Positions 7,389 to 15,777 are shown, counted from the first letter of the stretch. The stretch: 29,319 nucleotides of DNA from CAZYTO01 sp964650405 (GCA_964650405.1 CAZYTO010000023.1:1-29319), one strand, 5' to 3'. Numbers and translations: made by a program. The notes: generated by a model not told the origin, from the letters alone.

Positions 7389-8304
7389 AGCCCTCGCTCG
7401 CACCCTCGGTGCGCTCCTGATCGTTCTCACCTCGCCTTCCCTCTTCGCCTGGGGGGAGAAGGGGCACCAGATCACGTCGGAAGCCGCGGCGCTCTCCCTC
7501 CCCAACGACCTGCCCCGCTTCTTTTACGATCACCTCTCGACGCTGGTGTATCTCGGCCAGGAGCCGGACCGCTGGCGCGGCGGCGGGGAGTCGAGCGACG
7601 CGGAGAATCCTCCCAATCACTTCTTCGACTGGGAGTATGCCGACGGCCTGACCCTGCCGCGCGACCGTTACGCATTCATCGCCATGATGACGAAGAGCGG
7701 CCGGCTGACCCAGCACGGCCTCACCCCGTCGACCGCCGGATTTCTCCCCTGGCGCATCGCTGAACTGAGCGAGCAGCTCACTACGGAATGGCGGATCTGG
7801 CGTGCGACGCGGCCCGGCTCTCCCGAGCGCGCCGAGGCGGAGCGCGAGATCGTGGAGACGGCCGGCCTCCTGGCCCACTATGCGGGCGACGCCGCCAACC
7901 CGGAACATGCCACCTACCACTACAACGGCTGGGCCGACGCGAACAACCCGCACGGCTACTCGAACGACTGCGACGTCCACGCGAAGTTCGAGTCGTCGTT
8001 CGTCAACCGCGCCGTGGAGACGGCGGACGTCGTACCGAAGGTCGCCGCCCCCAAGCAGATCAGCGACGGCTTCAAGAGCGCCGTGGCCTTCATCCGCGAA
8101 TCCAATGCTCTCGTCGAGGACGTCTATCAGCTCGACAAGAGCGGCGGCTTCGACCCGATCAAGCCCGTGCGCGCCGACGCGAAGTCCTTCGCCGTCGGCC
8201 GCCTCGCCGCCGGCTCGTCCTTCCTGCGCGACCTCTGGTGGTCCGCCTGGGTCAACTCCGCACAGCCGCGGCGGCGTGGGCTGGCGCCGGCGACAGAGCA
8301 ATAG
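7372..8304 (+). CDS. Secreted zinc-dependent nuclease/phospholipase C-like protein (S1/P1-PLC superfamily)
   Basis: A signal peptide (residues 1-26) would leave Trp27 as the mature N-terminus, as in P1 nuclease and zinc phospholipase C, where the terminal Trp binds zinc. Further ligand-like residues are in order: H32 (WGEKGH), D66 (PDRW), H83 (NHFFD), H169-x3-D173-x5-H179 and H203-x3-E207. The His near mature position 14-15 is not visible (Leu here), so one site may be altered. The HxxxE ending is closer to phospholipase C, the WGxxGH start closer to S1/P1 nucleases; the substrate cannot be decided. No ATG is available before the leader, so TTG 7372, inside a stutter block, is the likely start. 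It probably acts outside the cytoplasm. Confidence 0.82.
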   Translation: MNIRHSALARTLGALLIVLTSPSLFAWGEKGHQITSEAAALSLPNDLPRFFYDHLSTLVYLGQEPDRWRGGGESSDAENPPNHFFDWEYADGLTLPRDRYAFIAMMTKSGRLTQHGLTPSTAGFLPWRIAELSEQLTTEWRIWRATRPGSPERAEAEREIVETAGLLAHYAGDAANPEHATYHYNGWADANNPHGYSNDCDVHAKFESSFVNRAVETADVVPKVAAPKQISDGFKSAVAFIRESNALVEDVYQLDKSGGFDPIKPVRADAKSFAVGRLAAGSSFLRDLWWSAWVNSAQPRRRGLAPATEQ

Positions 8305-8358
8305 CCGCGTGCTTGCGGGTGGGTGGTGGAGGCACGACGCTGTCGTTCCCTACCCGTC

Positions 8359-8398
8359 GCTCAGCGCTCAGCGATCAGCGAACAAGCGATCAGCGAAT
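8359..8398. repeat. GCTCAGC heptamer stutter block
   Basis: Words run in 7-nt register: GCTCAGC (8359), GCTCAGC (8366), GATCAGC (8373), an 8-mer GAACAAGC (8380) and GATCAGC (8388). The block crosses the stop codon of the adenosyltransferase gene (8390-8392), so the last codons of that gene are part of it. Confidence 0.85.
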
Positions 8399-8908
8399 CC
8401 ACGGAATGTCCGGCGTGCTGAGCCGAAGGTTCGTGAAGCGGGCTGCGGTGAAAAGGTAGTCGGAGAGGCGGTTGAGATAGCGGATCGTCATCTCGTCCTT
8501 CAACGCGACGATCAGCCGCTCCGCGCGCCGGCAGACGGTGCGAGCGACGTGCAACTGCGCCGCGGCGGAGGAGCCGCCGGGGAGGATGAAGGTCGTCAGC
8601 GCCGGGAGCTCGTTCGTCATGGCGTCGATCGCGTCTTCGAGGGCTTCGACGCGTGACGGATCGACGCCCGGGAAACGCGCCGAACCGGGAGAGGCCAGGT
8701 GCGCCCCCACGTCGAAAAGATCGGCCTGGATGCGCCCGAGCTGGGTGTCGATGGGCGATGCCGGCCACGCCGCGCGCGCCGCGCCGATGAACGAGTTCAG
8801 CTCATCGACCGTGCCGTACGCCTCGATACGCGCATCGTTCTTCGCCACGCGCGTGCCGCCGAACAATGACGTCTGGCCGGCATCGCCGGTCTTGGTGTAG
8901 ATCTTCAA
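8390..8908 (-). CDS. Cob(I)yrinic acid a,c-diamide / cob(I)alamin adenosyltransferase, PduO type
   Basis: The 172-aa protein matches PduO/MMAB-type ATP:cob(I)alamin adenosyltransferases, which transfer the 5'-deoxyadenosyl group of ATP to cobalt to make coenzyme B12. It begins KIYTKTGDAGQTSLFGG, the ATP-binding N-terminus of the family, followed by VDELNSFIG, the ALTTFILPGGSSAAAQLHVAR segment with CRRAER, and YLNRLSDYLF at the end. No ATG precedes the conserved N-terminus. TTG 8908 puts the start right before KIYTK, as in relatives; the GTG at 8980 lies inside a stutter block and adds unconserved residues. No cobalamin riboswitch or other B12 gene is seen beside it. Confidence 0.92.
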   Translation of the reverse strand: MKIYTKTGDAGQTSLFGGTRVAKNDARIEAYGTVDELNSFIGAARAAWPASPIDTQLGRIQADLFDVGAHLASPGSARFPGVDPSRVEALEDAIDAMTNELPALTTFILPGGSSAAAQLHVARTVCRRAERLIVALKDEMTIRYLNRLSDYLFTAARFTNLRLSTPDIPWIR

Positions 8909-8964
8909 AGTGCCGCGTTCCCGTGCCGAGCGCGCAGAGATGACGAGAATGAGAGTCTTCTGCG

Positions 8965-8992
8965 ACTCGGCACTCAGCACTCGGCACTTTTC
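8965..8992. repeat. ACTCGGC heptamer stutter block
   Basis: ACTCGGC (8965), ACTCAGC (8972), ACTCGGC (8979) and ACTTTTC (8986) follow each other without gaps. The block fills the space directly after the response regulator gene (its stop is at 8993-8995) and before the adenosyltransferase start. Confidence 0.85.
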
Positions 8993-10717
8993 TTACGCTT
9001 CGCTCTCGAGCTGCCGGATTCTCTCCTTGACCACCATCTCGGCCAGGTCGGGGATGACCTCCCAGGCGATGTTGCGGACCACCTGCTCCGACATGAGCTG
9101 GACGACGCGGCGGGCAATCCTGTCGATCTGCTCCTCCGTGAGATCGCCGGCCGGAGCGGCCGCTCCTGCAGAAGGCGGATCGCTTGCGGTGTCGTCCGTG
9201 ATCTGCGAGTTGACTTCCGGCGCGACCGCTTCTTCGGTAGCTGTCGCACCGGCCGGGGGAGCGGTGAGGTCGGTGATCTGCGAATTCCCGGCGGTCGTTT
9301 CCGCTTCCTCGACTTCCGGAGCGGCTCCGAACGGTGATTCGTCGAGATGGAGCGATCCGCCGAACGGCTCTGCGGCCGCCGAGGCGAAGCTCTCCGCAAC
9401 AGCGGTCGTCTCGGCATCCGGCGACCAGGCCGGCTGCGGCTCTGGTTCCGGCTCCTGCGCAGGAGCGGGGGCAGCAGGTGTCGCCGCCATCTGCTGCAGC
9501 TCTTCGAACGTCATCCGCGGGAACGCTTTCGTCTCTCCCGCGAAGGCCGGGCCTTCGTCCCACGGCGACGGTTCCACGGGCGGTGCGGGCTCGGGCTCCG
9601 GCTCGGGCGCCGGGGCATGCGCGGGAGGGGAGACCAACTGTTGCAGCTCATCGAAGCTCATGCGCTCGAACGCGCGCGTCTCGCCTCCGAGGGCGGGCGG
9701 CTCGTCCCAGGGCGAAGGCTCCGCTGCCGGCGTCGCCGGCTTGGGCTCATGGCTCACGCTCATCTTCTGCAACTCGTCGAAGTTCATGGCCGGGAAGGCC
9801 TGCGTGGCACCTCCGGCTGCGGGCTCGTCCCAGGGCGACGGCTCGGCGGCCGGCGTCGAAGCGGCGCCGGCCATCTTCTGCAGCTCGTCGAAGCTCATCC
9901 GCGGGAAGGCTTGTGTGGCGCCACCCACTGCGGGTGCGTCATCCCACGGCGAGGGTTCTGCTGCGGGTGCCGGCTTCTCGGCGGCAGGCGGTGCACCGGC
10001 CATTTTCTGCAGTTCGTCGAAGCTCATGCGGGGGAAGGCCCGCGTCTCGCCCCCGAAAGCGGGCTCGTTCGTCTCGAACGGCATTTCGGTCGCCGATCCC
10101 GCCACGTCGCTGGCCGCGCCGAAGACGTCGGCGTTGTGGGCGAACGGCTCGGCCGCGGGCGATGGCGAGGGTGGCGGAGGCGGTACCGAGAACCCGAACG
10201 CGGCGTCGGCGGCGGTGAAGGCGATCGTCTCCGAGGGTGACATGACGGGCGGCGGAGTGGGCAGAGGAGCCGCGGGAGCCGGACCGGAGGCGGGGAGAGC
10301 CGGCGTGGGGGCCGTGGCAGGAGCCGCGCCGGCCGACGTGCCTCCCTTGCTCTGCGCGATCAGCTCTTCGACCTTCTGGATGAGGCTCTGCGACTCGAAC
10401 GGCTTCGTCACCACCGCATCACAACCGGCCTTGTCGGCGCGGTCGGGGTCGAACGGCTCGAACGTGCCGGTCAGCAGGACCACCGGAATGTTGCGGTAGT
10501 CGGGATGCGACTTTACGTACTCGCAGACTTCATAGCCGTTCTTCTCCGGCATGATGATGTCCGAGAGGATGATGTCCGGCCGCATCTCACCGAGCTTGGC
10601 CACGGCCTTGGCGCCGTTGTTCACGGCTGTCACTTCGTAGTCACCGTCCGAGAACGTCAGCTCGACGACTTTCTGAATCGTGATGCTGTCATCCGCGAGG
10701 AGGATCTTCTTCGACAT
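8993..10717 (-). CDS. Response regulator with receiver domain and repeated short-motif tail
   Basis: Residues 1-122 are a CheY-like receiver: acidic pair D9-D10, phospho-acceptor D53 (LSDIIMP), T83 and K105 (TKPFE). The rest is a Pro/Ala/Glu-rich, probably disordered stretch (about 125-525) with five copies of a short helix-like motif, (F/M)(S/N/T)F(D/E)ELQ(K/Q)M, at residues 233, 277, 313, 354 and 404, interleaved with EPSPWD(E/D). Two NSQITD copies follow, then a helical C-terminus (about 530-574, VVRNIAWEVIPDLAEMVVK) that I recall from receiver proteins of Myxococcota and Acidobacteriota. No DNA-binding or enzymatic output domain is seen, so it may be a scaffold. Its ATG directly follows the TGA of the DUF885 gene, suggesting translational coupling. 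Confidence 0.9.
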   Translation of the reverse strand: MSKKILLADDSITIQKVVELTFSDGDYEVTAVNNGAKAVAKLGEMRPDIILSDIIMPEKNGYEVCEYVKSHPDYRNIPVVLLTGTFEPFDPDRADKAGCDAVVTKPFESQSLIQKVEELIAQSKGGTSAGAAPATAPTPALPASGPAPAAPLPTPPPVMSPSETIAFTAADAAFGFSVPPPPPSPSPAAEPFAHNADVFGAASDVAGSATEMPFETNEPAFGGETRAFPRMSFDELQKMAGAPPAAEKPAPAAEPSPWDDAPAVGGATQAFPRMSFDELQKMAGAASTPAAEPSPWDEPAAGGATQAFPAMNFDELQKMSVSHEPKPATPAAEPSPWDEPPALGGETRAFERMSFDELQQLVSPPAHAPAPEPEPEPAPPVEPSPWDEGPAFAGETKAFPRMTFEELQQMAATPAAPAPAQEPEPEPQPAWSPDAETTAVAESFASAAAEPFGGSLHLDESPFGAAPEVEEAETTAGNSQITDLTAPPAGATATEEAVAPEVNSQITDDTASDPPSAGAAAPAGDLTEEQIDRIARRVVQLMSEQVVRNIAWEVIPDLAEMVVKERIRQLESEA

Positions 10718-12391
10718 TCAATTGCTCCGATTGTTTCGAGAAACTGTAGCAGATCGCAGGAGGATGCGCCGCACTTCGCTGAGGGGCACCGGGCCGATGG
10801 CAAGTAGCTCGTCCATGAACGACTTGAGCCGGAAATCGGCGCCCCGCGCGGTGCGTACGTCGTCGAAGACCGAGCGGACCTGACGATACCCGAGATAGTA
10901 GTAGGTGATCTGCGGTGACGTGGTGATCGTGCGCACCCACATATTGCGAGCCAGTTGCTCTCCCTGCAGCGCCTCCTGCGTGACGAAGGCGAACAGCTCC
11001 TCCCGCGACATGTGGCGCGTGTGCACACGGATGTCGGCGATGGTCCGGGCGATGTTCTCCATCTGTTTCTTCAGGTGGGCCAGCCGGTCCAGCGGGCCGC
11101 CCCATCCCTCGTCCAGCATCAGCCGCTCGCAGAACGTCCCCCAGCCTTCGACATAGACGTCGTCGGGAAAAACGGCCCGGATCTTGTCCGCGCCGCGGGC
11201 GGCCGACTTGAGCTGCACGTAGTGGCCGGGAAGGATCTCGTGCGGCGTGATCATCCGCTGGAAGTGATCGTTGAAGTCGCGGTAGAACGACTGGGCCTGC
11301 TGCGGCGTGGCGCCGTCCGGCGGCATGGGCAGGAAGTACAGCGTCGGCGCTTCCGGCGCATACGGACCGGCCGGGTAGACGCCGCCGACGCTCTGGCCGA
11401 CGAAGTACGACGGCGAGCGCCCGCTGACGAGCGTGCGCGGCTCCGGGAGGGTGAGCAGGTCGTGCTGCCGGACGAACGCTTCCGCCTCGTCGACGAGGCC
11501 GGTGGCATACGCGACCCATTGGTCATTGGACGTCGCGTGATCGCGCGCCACCCGGTCGAAGAGCGCGCGGAGCAGCGCCGTGTCGTCCTCGGGCGCCGGG
11601 CCGCTCATCACCTGCGGCCAGACGCTGCGGCCGTAGTCCGCGGCCTCCTTCCGCTTCGCGGCCAGGTCGCGCGTCGCCTGCGCCAGCAGTGCGTCCACGT
11701 CCGTGACGCCCGTGGCGAGGCGGAGGCTCTCCGCATAGAGGCCGCCGAGGCGCGGTGTGCCGTTCGCGCGCTTGGCCAGCGCCTCGATGAACGCCGCGAG
11801 GTGATCCGTAGCGTCGGCAGCGGCGGTGGCCGTGGCGGGCTCGATACCGTCGATGGTGGCAAAGCCGCCGCGAAAGAACGTCGCCGAGGCGCGGGCCTGG
11901 GACGCGGCGATGGCACAGAGCTCGAGCGAGGCCTGATCCGTCAGCGCCGTTTCGGCGTTCGCAGCCAGGCGCGGAATGAGCTTCGCCCGCGCGTTTGCGG
12001 CCGCGACGTCGTGGTCGCGTACCAGGAGAAAGACGACCGAGTTGCCGAGGATTCCGGTCCAGTAGAGCGGATTGCGCTCCGGTGCGCGCAAGACGGAGAG
12101 GTGAAACACCTCCTGGTCGATGGCCCGGAGCAGTAGCGTCCGGTCGATGCTCGCATCCGCTGCCGCCAGGCGGGGGTGCATGATCCGGTTGAACGACAGC
12201 CATGAGGCGCGCTCCTTCGCGTTGAGATTTTCCAGCGAGCGGTCGAGGTCGTGGCGGCCGGCCGTCGTGGCTCGGGTCGGGAAGGTGCGGAAGTAACGGT
12301 CGAGGTAAAGGTCACCGAGTCGCGTGACGGAAGCGGCACTCAGAGAGCCGGCGCATGCAAAATAGAGAATGCAGAACGCGAGACGCTTCAT
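10718..12391 (-). CDS. DUF885 family secreted/exported peptidase-like protein
   Basis: This 557-aa protein belongs to the DUF885 family (PF05960). It carries HEILPGH (the family's HExxPGH zinc-site motif) in ITPHEILPGHYVQL, followed by EGWGTFCERLM, whose Glu is a likely further ligand. Family members are predicted metallopeptidases related to carboxypeptidase Taq; the substrate is unknown. A signal peptide (MKRLAFCILYFACAGSLSA) points to export. ATG 12391 is chosen because it begins the leader; the longer frame is repeat sequence. Residues 3-12 of the leader are encoded by a stutter block. The stop codon abuts the ATG of the response regulator gene. Confidence 0.88.
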   Translation of the reverse strand: MKRLAFCILYFACAGSLSAASVTRLGDLYLDRYFRTFPTRATTAGRHDLDRSLENLNAKERASWLSFNRIMHPRLAAADASIDRTLLLRAIDQEVFHLSVLRAPERNPLYWTGILGNSVVFLLVRDHDVAAANARAKLIPRLAANAETALTDQASLELCAIAASQARASATFFRGGFATIDGIEPATATAAADATDHLAAFIEALAKRANGTPRLGGLYAESLRLATGVTDVDALLAQATRDLAAKRKEAADYGRSVWPQVMSGPAPEDDTALLRALFDRVARDHATSNDQWVAYATGLVDEAEAFVRQHDLLTLPEPRTLVSGRSPSYFVGQSVGGVYPAGPYAPEAPTLYFLPMPPDGATPQQAQSFYRDFNDHFQRMITPHEILPGHYVQLKSAARGADKIRAVFPDDVYVEGWGTFCERLMLDEGWGGPLDRLAHLKKQMENIARTIADIRVHTRHMSREELFAFVTQEALQGEQLARNMWVRTITTSPQITYYYLGYRQVRSVFDDVRTARGADFRLKSFMDELLAIGPVPLSEVRRILLRSATVSRNNRSN

Positions 12392-12425
12392 GGGACACAT
12401 TCTGCATCGGGCATTCTGCATTTTG
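12358..12425. repeat. Heptamer stutter block with inverted arms at a divergent promoter (CATTCTG type)
   Basis: The left arm, read on the minus strand, has heptamers CGTCTCG, CGTTCTG, CATTCTC and TATTTTG (12385 to 12358). The right arm on the plus strand has CATTCTG (12398), CATCGGG (12405), CATTCTG (12412) and CATTTTG (12419). The block spans the start codon of the DUF885 gene and ends 5 nt before the GDPD start codon, so it occupies the whole divergent promoter region. Confidence 0.85.
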
Positions 12426-12430
12426 AGCTC

Positions 12431-13081
12431 ATGCTGATCTTCGGACATCGCGGCAGTCCCCGCCGTTTTCGCGAGAACACGATGGAATCGTTCGAAGAGG
12501 CCCTGCGCGCCGGCGCGGACGGCTTCGAGACCGACCTTCGCTTTCTGTCGGACCAGGTGGCCGTGCTCTACCACGACGATGAGCTCGACGAGCGCGAGAT
12601 CGAGTTGCTTACGTCAGGGTATTTCGCCCAGAAAGGGATGCAGGTCCAGCTCGTCCGCGACCTGGCCGCGTTCGCGCCGCGGACGACGATGATGCTCGAA
12701 GTGAAGCGGAGCCGGTGGGAAGACGCCCTGCTGAAAGAGATCGAGTCGTGGCCGAACGTGATCGTGACCTCCTTCGATCACCGCCTCGTCGCCGAGCTGG
12801 CCAGCCGCCGGGTCTCATTTCCCCTGGGCATCGTCTATTACGGACGCATGGTCGGCGGCGCCGCATACGCCCGGGGCATCGGCGCGACCTGGGCCTGTCC
12901 GAACTACCACTTCGTCGACCGGGAGCTTGTCGACGACATGCACGCGCACGGCGTGAAGGTGATGCCGTGGACCCCCAACCGCGAGCGCGAGTGGGAGGCC
13001 CTCCGCGCCGCCGGCTGCGACGGCATCATCACCGATCTGCCGGGCGAGGCGGTGGACTGGCGTGGCGGGCCGGCAAAGTAG
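12431..13081 (+). CDS. Glycerophosphodiester phosphodiesterase family protein
   Basis: The 216-aa protein starts MLIFGHRGSPRRFRENTMES, the GHRG...ENT signature of GDPD enzymes, followed by GADGFETDLRFLSDQ (metal-binding Glu/Asp) and YHDDEL with the second catalytic His. The C-terminal GIITDLPGEA closes the TIM barrel. These enzymes hydrolyse glycerophosphodiesters to glycerol-3-phosphate and an alcohol. It is at the short end of the family, has no signal peptide and is probably cytoplasmic. ATG 12431 is directly before the first conserved motif; the reading frame open upstream is repeat sequence. It is divergent from the DUF885 gene, with only 39 nt between start codons. Confidence 0.9.
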   Translation: MLIFGHRGSPRRFRENTMESFEEALRAGADGFETDLRFLSDQVAVLYHDDELDEREIELLTSGYFAQKGMQVQLVRDLAAFAPRTTMMLEVKRSRWEDALLKEIESWPNVIVTSFDHRLVAELASRRVSFPLGIVYYGRMVGGAAYARGIGATWACPNYHFVDRELVDDMHAHGVKVMPWTPNREREWEALRAAGCDGIITDLPGEAVDWRGGPAK

Positions 13082-13085
13082 CCAG

Positions 13086-13206
13086 GGGCGAAGGGCGAAG
13101 GCAGAAGCGCGAAGAGTCCGAGCCGTTCGTACCCCATGCTTTTGCCGTTCTTCGCCCTTCGCCCTTCGCTCCCTTCGCCCTTCCGTTTCGCCGTCGCCCT
13201 TCCTTC
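13086..13206. repeat. GGGCGAA / TTCGCCC heptamer stutter block, two inverted arms
   Basis: The left arm has GGGCGAA at 13086 and 13093, GGCAGAA at 13100 and GCGCGAA at 13107. After a spacer of about 36 nt the right arm has the exact reverse complement TTCGCCC at 13151, 13158 and 13174, with further decayed copies to about 13206. The arms can pair over 14 nt or more. The block follows the GDPD stop codon and could act as a transcript-end hairpin, although no T-run follows. Confidence 0.85.
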
Positions 13207-13273
13207 AGGCCGTTGAGGTTGATACACTTCCGCCCGGATCCACGCTCAGCACCACCGGGAGGGGGAGCGGTCG

Positions 13274-13468
13274 ATGAAGACCTGGGAATACAAGATCATC
13301 AATGTCCGGTCCGAGAATTACTCGATGGATCCCCGCCGCGCCGAGGAGCTGAATCGCCTGGGCGACGAAGGGTGGGAGCTGGTCAGCATCACCTCGATCA
13401 ACTTCAAGACCGGTGCGACGGACCACATCGGAATGGTGTTCAAGCGCGAGAAGAATCCCGCCGCCTGA
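13274..13468 (+). CDS. DUF4177 family small protein
   Basis: The 64-aa protein (WEYKIINV, then EELNRLGDEGWELVSIT at about residues 24-40) fits the DUF4177 family, small β-α-β proteins of unknown function found widely in bacteria. A purine-rich GGGAGGGGGAG lies just upstream of ATG 13274. It is followed after 24 nt by gpmI on the same strand, so the two could share a transcript. Nothing in the sequence indicates a catalytic role. Confidence 0.85.
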   Translation: MKTWEYKIINVRSENYSMDPRRAEELNRLGDEGWELVSITSINFKTGATDHIGMVFKREKNPAA

Positions 13469-13492
13469 CGGTTCTGATATCTTCCCGCGGCC

Positions 13493-15049
13493 GTGACGAC
13501 GTCCGCCCGCCCGTTCCTTATCCTCATCGTCCTCGACGGTTTCGGCTGCCGGAAAGAGAGTGAGTGGAACGCCATCGCCCAGGCCGACAAGCCGCGTTTC
13601 GATGAGCTGTACCGCGACCAGGCCTGGACGACCCTCGACGCTTCAGGACTGGCCGTCGGCCTGCCAGCCGGGCAGATGGGCAACTCCGAAGTCGGGCACC
13701 TCAACATCGGCGCTGGGCGCGTCGTCGACCAGGACATCGTCCGCATCAGCAAGGCCGTCGAGCGGGGTGAGCTGGCCGGCAATCCCGTCCTCGTCGAAGC
13801 CCTGAAGAAGAGCCGCACCATCCACTTCGCCGGCCTCCTCTCCGACGGCGGCGTGCACTCGCTGCAGTCCCACCTGCATGGGCTGATCGACGCCGCCCTG
13901 AAGCTCGGCGCCGAGCATGTCTACGTCCACGCCATCCTGGACGGCCGGGATACGCCGCCGAAGTCCGCCGAGACGTATCTCGGCCGGCTCCTGGAGTTCC
14001 TCGTCGATCGTCCGAAGGCGAAGCTGGCCACGGTGGTCGGGCGCTACTTCACCATGGACCGCGACAAACGCTGGGAGCGCGTGCAGCGCGGCTACGACCT
14101 GATGACCCTCGGTGTCGGGAGCGAGACGAAGGACCCCCTGGCCACGGTCCGCCGTTTCTACGAGCAGAAGGTCACCGACGAGTTCATGGAGCCGATCTCC
14201 GTAGTGACCGAGGCCGGCGCCCATGAAGGGCGCATCGAGGACGGTGACGCGCTCGTCTTCTTCAACTTCCGCGCGGACCGGATGCGCCAGATCGTCACAT
14301 CGCTGAAGGACGAGAGCTTCGACGGATTCACGCGCGCCGTCCGGCCCAAGGCGTCGATCGCCACGATGAACCGGTACCGTGAAGACTGGACCCTGCCGGT
14401 GCTCTTCCCGCCGCAGGAAGTGAAGAACAACCTCGGCGAGGTGCTCTCGCGGGCCGGTCTGAAGCAGCTCCGCATCGCCGAGACGGAGAAGTACGCGCAC
14501 GTGACGTTCTTCTTCAACGGCGGGAGCGACGCGCAGTTCGACGGCGAGGAGCGCATCCTCGTTCCCTCTCCGAAAGTCGCGACGTACGACCTCAAGCCGG
14601 AGATGTCCGTACCGGAGCTCGCCGGCAGGGTCGTGGAGGCGGTCGAATCGAAGCGATTCGACGTCATCATCATGAACATCGCCAACCCGGACATGGTCGG
14701 CCACACCGGCGTGATGGAGGCCGCGGTGAAGGCCGTACGCGCCACGGACGAAGCGGTGGACCGGATCCTGAAGGCCGTCGCGGCCGTCGACGGCGTGGCC
14801 CTCATCACCGCCGACCACGGCAACTGCGAGCTGATGTTCGATCCGGCCACGGGTCAGCCGCACACGGCGCATACGACGAACCCGGTACCGCTGATCCTCG
14901 TCGATCCGAAGAAGCGCTTCGGCACGTTGCGGAAAGGCGGCGCGCTGGAGAACGTGGCCCCGACCATCCTGCAGATTCTGAGCATCGGCCAGCCAGCGGA
15001 GATGACGGCGCCGTCGCTGCTGGCGGCCGACCCGGGTGCGGTGGCGTGA
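13493..15049 (+). CDS. gpmI: 2,3-bisphosphoglycerate-independent phosphoglycerate mutase
   Basis: The 518-aa protein is the alkaline-phosphatase-fold phosphoglycerate mutase that interconverts 3- and 2-phosphoglycerate in glycolysis and gluconeogenesis, with two metal ions (usually Mn). Landmarks: LIVLDGFG at residues 11-18 (metal Asp), QMGNSEVGHLNIGAGR with the phospho-accepting Ser65, VHAILDGRDTPP around residue 145, and the C-terminal ITADHGNCE metal motif. Length is normal. The start is GTG 13493, before the conserved PFLILIVLDGFG; no ATG is nearer. The stop overlaps the GTG start of the histidine phosphatase gene by 4 nt (GTGA), so the two are co-translated. Confidence 0.97.
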   Translation: MTTSARPFLILIVLDGFGCRKESEWNAIAQADKPRFDELYRDQAWTTLDASGLAVGLPAGQMGNSEVGHLNIGAGRVVDQDIVRISKAVERGELAGNPVLVEALKKSRTIHFAGLLSDGGVHSLQSHLHGLIDAALKLGAEHVYVHAILDGRDTPPKSAETYLGRLLEFLVDRPKAKLATVVGRYFTMDRDKRWERVQRGYDLMTLGVGSETKDPLATVRRFYEQKVTDEFMEPISVVTEAGAHEGRIEDGDALVFFNFRADRMRQIVTSLKDESFDGFTRAVRPKASIATMNRYREDWTLPVLFPPQEVKNNLGEVLSRAGLKQLRIAETEKYAHVTFFFNGGSDAQFDGEERILVPSPKVATYDLKPEMSVPELAGRVVEAVESKRFDVIIMNIANPDMVGHTGVMEAAVKAVRATDEAVDRILKAVAAVDGVALITADHGNCELMFDPATGQPHTAHTTNPVPLILVDPKKRFGTLRKGGALENVAPTILQILSIGQPAEMTAPSLLAADPGAVA

Positions 15050-15777
15050 TCGACCAGCTCATCCTCGTCCGTCACGGCGAGACCGTCCTCAACGCCGCAG
15101 GCATCGCCCAGGGCTGGAACGACAGCGCCCTCTCGGAGACCGGCCGGCGCCAGGCCCGCGCGCTGGCGGAGCGGGTGAAGGCACACGGAGTCACGGCGAT
15201 CTTCAGCTCGCCCCTCGGCAGGGCCATGACGACGGCGGAAGTCCTGGCCGAAGCGACCGGACTGCCGGTCACGACGCTGCCGGATCTTCGCGAGATGTGC
15301 TACGGCGAGTGGGAGGGGATGCGCTTTCTCGACGTCCGCGAACAGTTCGCCGAGGACTACGAGAAGTGGGTGGACGATCCCGACTATCCCTCGCCCGGCG
15401 GCGAGTCGCACAGCGATCTGCTCCAGCGCATGGTTCAGGCCTTCGCACACGTGGGCGTGCTGCAGGCCGATGTGGAATGGAGCGTCGACGACGCAGGCGC
15501 CCTTGTCGGCTTCAGGTCCTTGGGAAAGCCGGCCAAGGCAGCGCCGGTGAAATCGACAGCGGATCGGAGCATTTCCCGGCAGAATGACGCGCGGCAGCGG
15601 GTTGTTCTGGTCACGCACGGCACGGCCATCCGCGTCGGCGCCACGGCGCTCCTCGGCGCGCCGCTGTCGACGGCGCGGCACCTGGCCCAGGACAATGCCT
15701 CCTTCAATCTCTTCATCCGGCGCGGCGACCGCTTCGTGCTGAAGGTCTGGAACGACACGACACATTGCGAGCGATGA
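15046..15777 (+). CDS. Histidine phosphatase (phosphoglycerate mutase-like) with an internal insertion
   Basis: The 243-aa protein has the histidine phosphatase core: LVRHGET with His10 as the phospho-acceptor, SSPLGRAMTTAE (arginine and TA motif), EMCYGEWEG with the acid residue, and VTHGTAIR with the second His191. The substrate is uncertain; relatives act on phosphosugars, α-ribazole phosphate or phosphoserine. Between the helix ending near residue 136 and the VVLVTHG strand lies an extra stretch of about 45 residues (roughly 137-184) rich in Ala, Lys, Ser and Asp, which most family members lack. The GTG start overlaps the gpmI stop. Two GATGAGG heptamers overlap its stop codon. Confidence 0.88.
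   Translation: MIDQLILVRHGETVLNAAGIAQGWNDSALSETGRRQARALAERVKAHGVTAIFSSPLGRAMTTAEVLAEATGLPVTTLPDLREMCYGEWEGMRFLDVREQFAEDYEKWVDDPDYPSPGGESHSDLLQRMVQAFAHVGVLQADVEWSVDDAGALVGFRSLGKPAKAAPVKSTADRSISRQNDARQRVVLVTHGTAIRVGATALLGAPLSTARHLAQDNASFNLFIRRGDRFVLKVWNDTTHCER

Noticed and set aside
8909..8980. GTG 8980 as the adenosyltransferase start
   Set aside because: It lies inside the ACTCGGC stutter block and adds 24 unconserved residues before the KIYTKTGD start typical of the family.
8905..8995. Cobalamin riboswitch near the adenosyltransferase gene
   Set aside because: The space before the gene is only about 85 nt and mostly a heptamer block. No B12-box-like sequence was seen.
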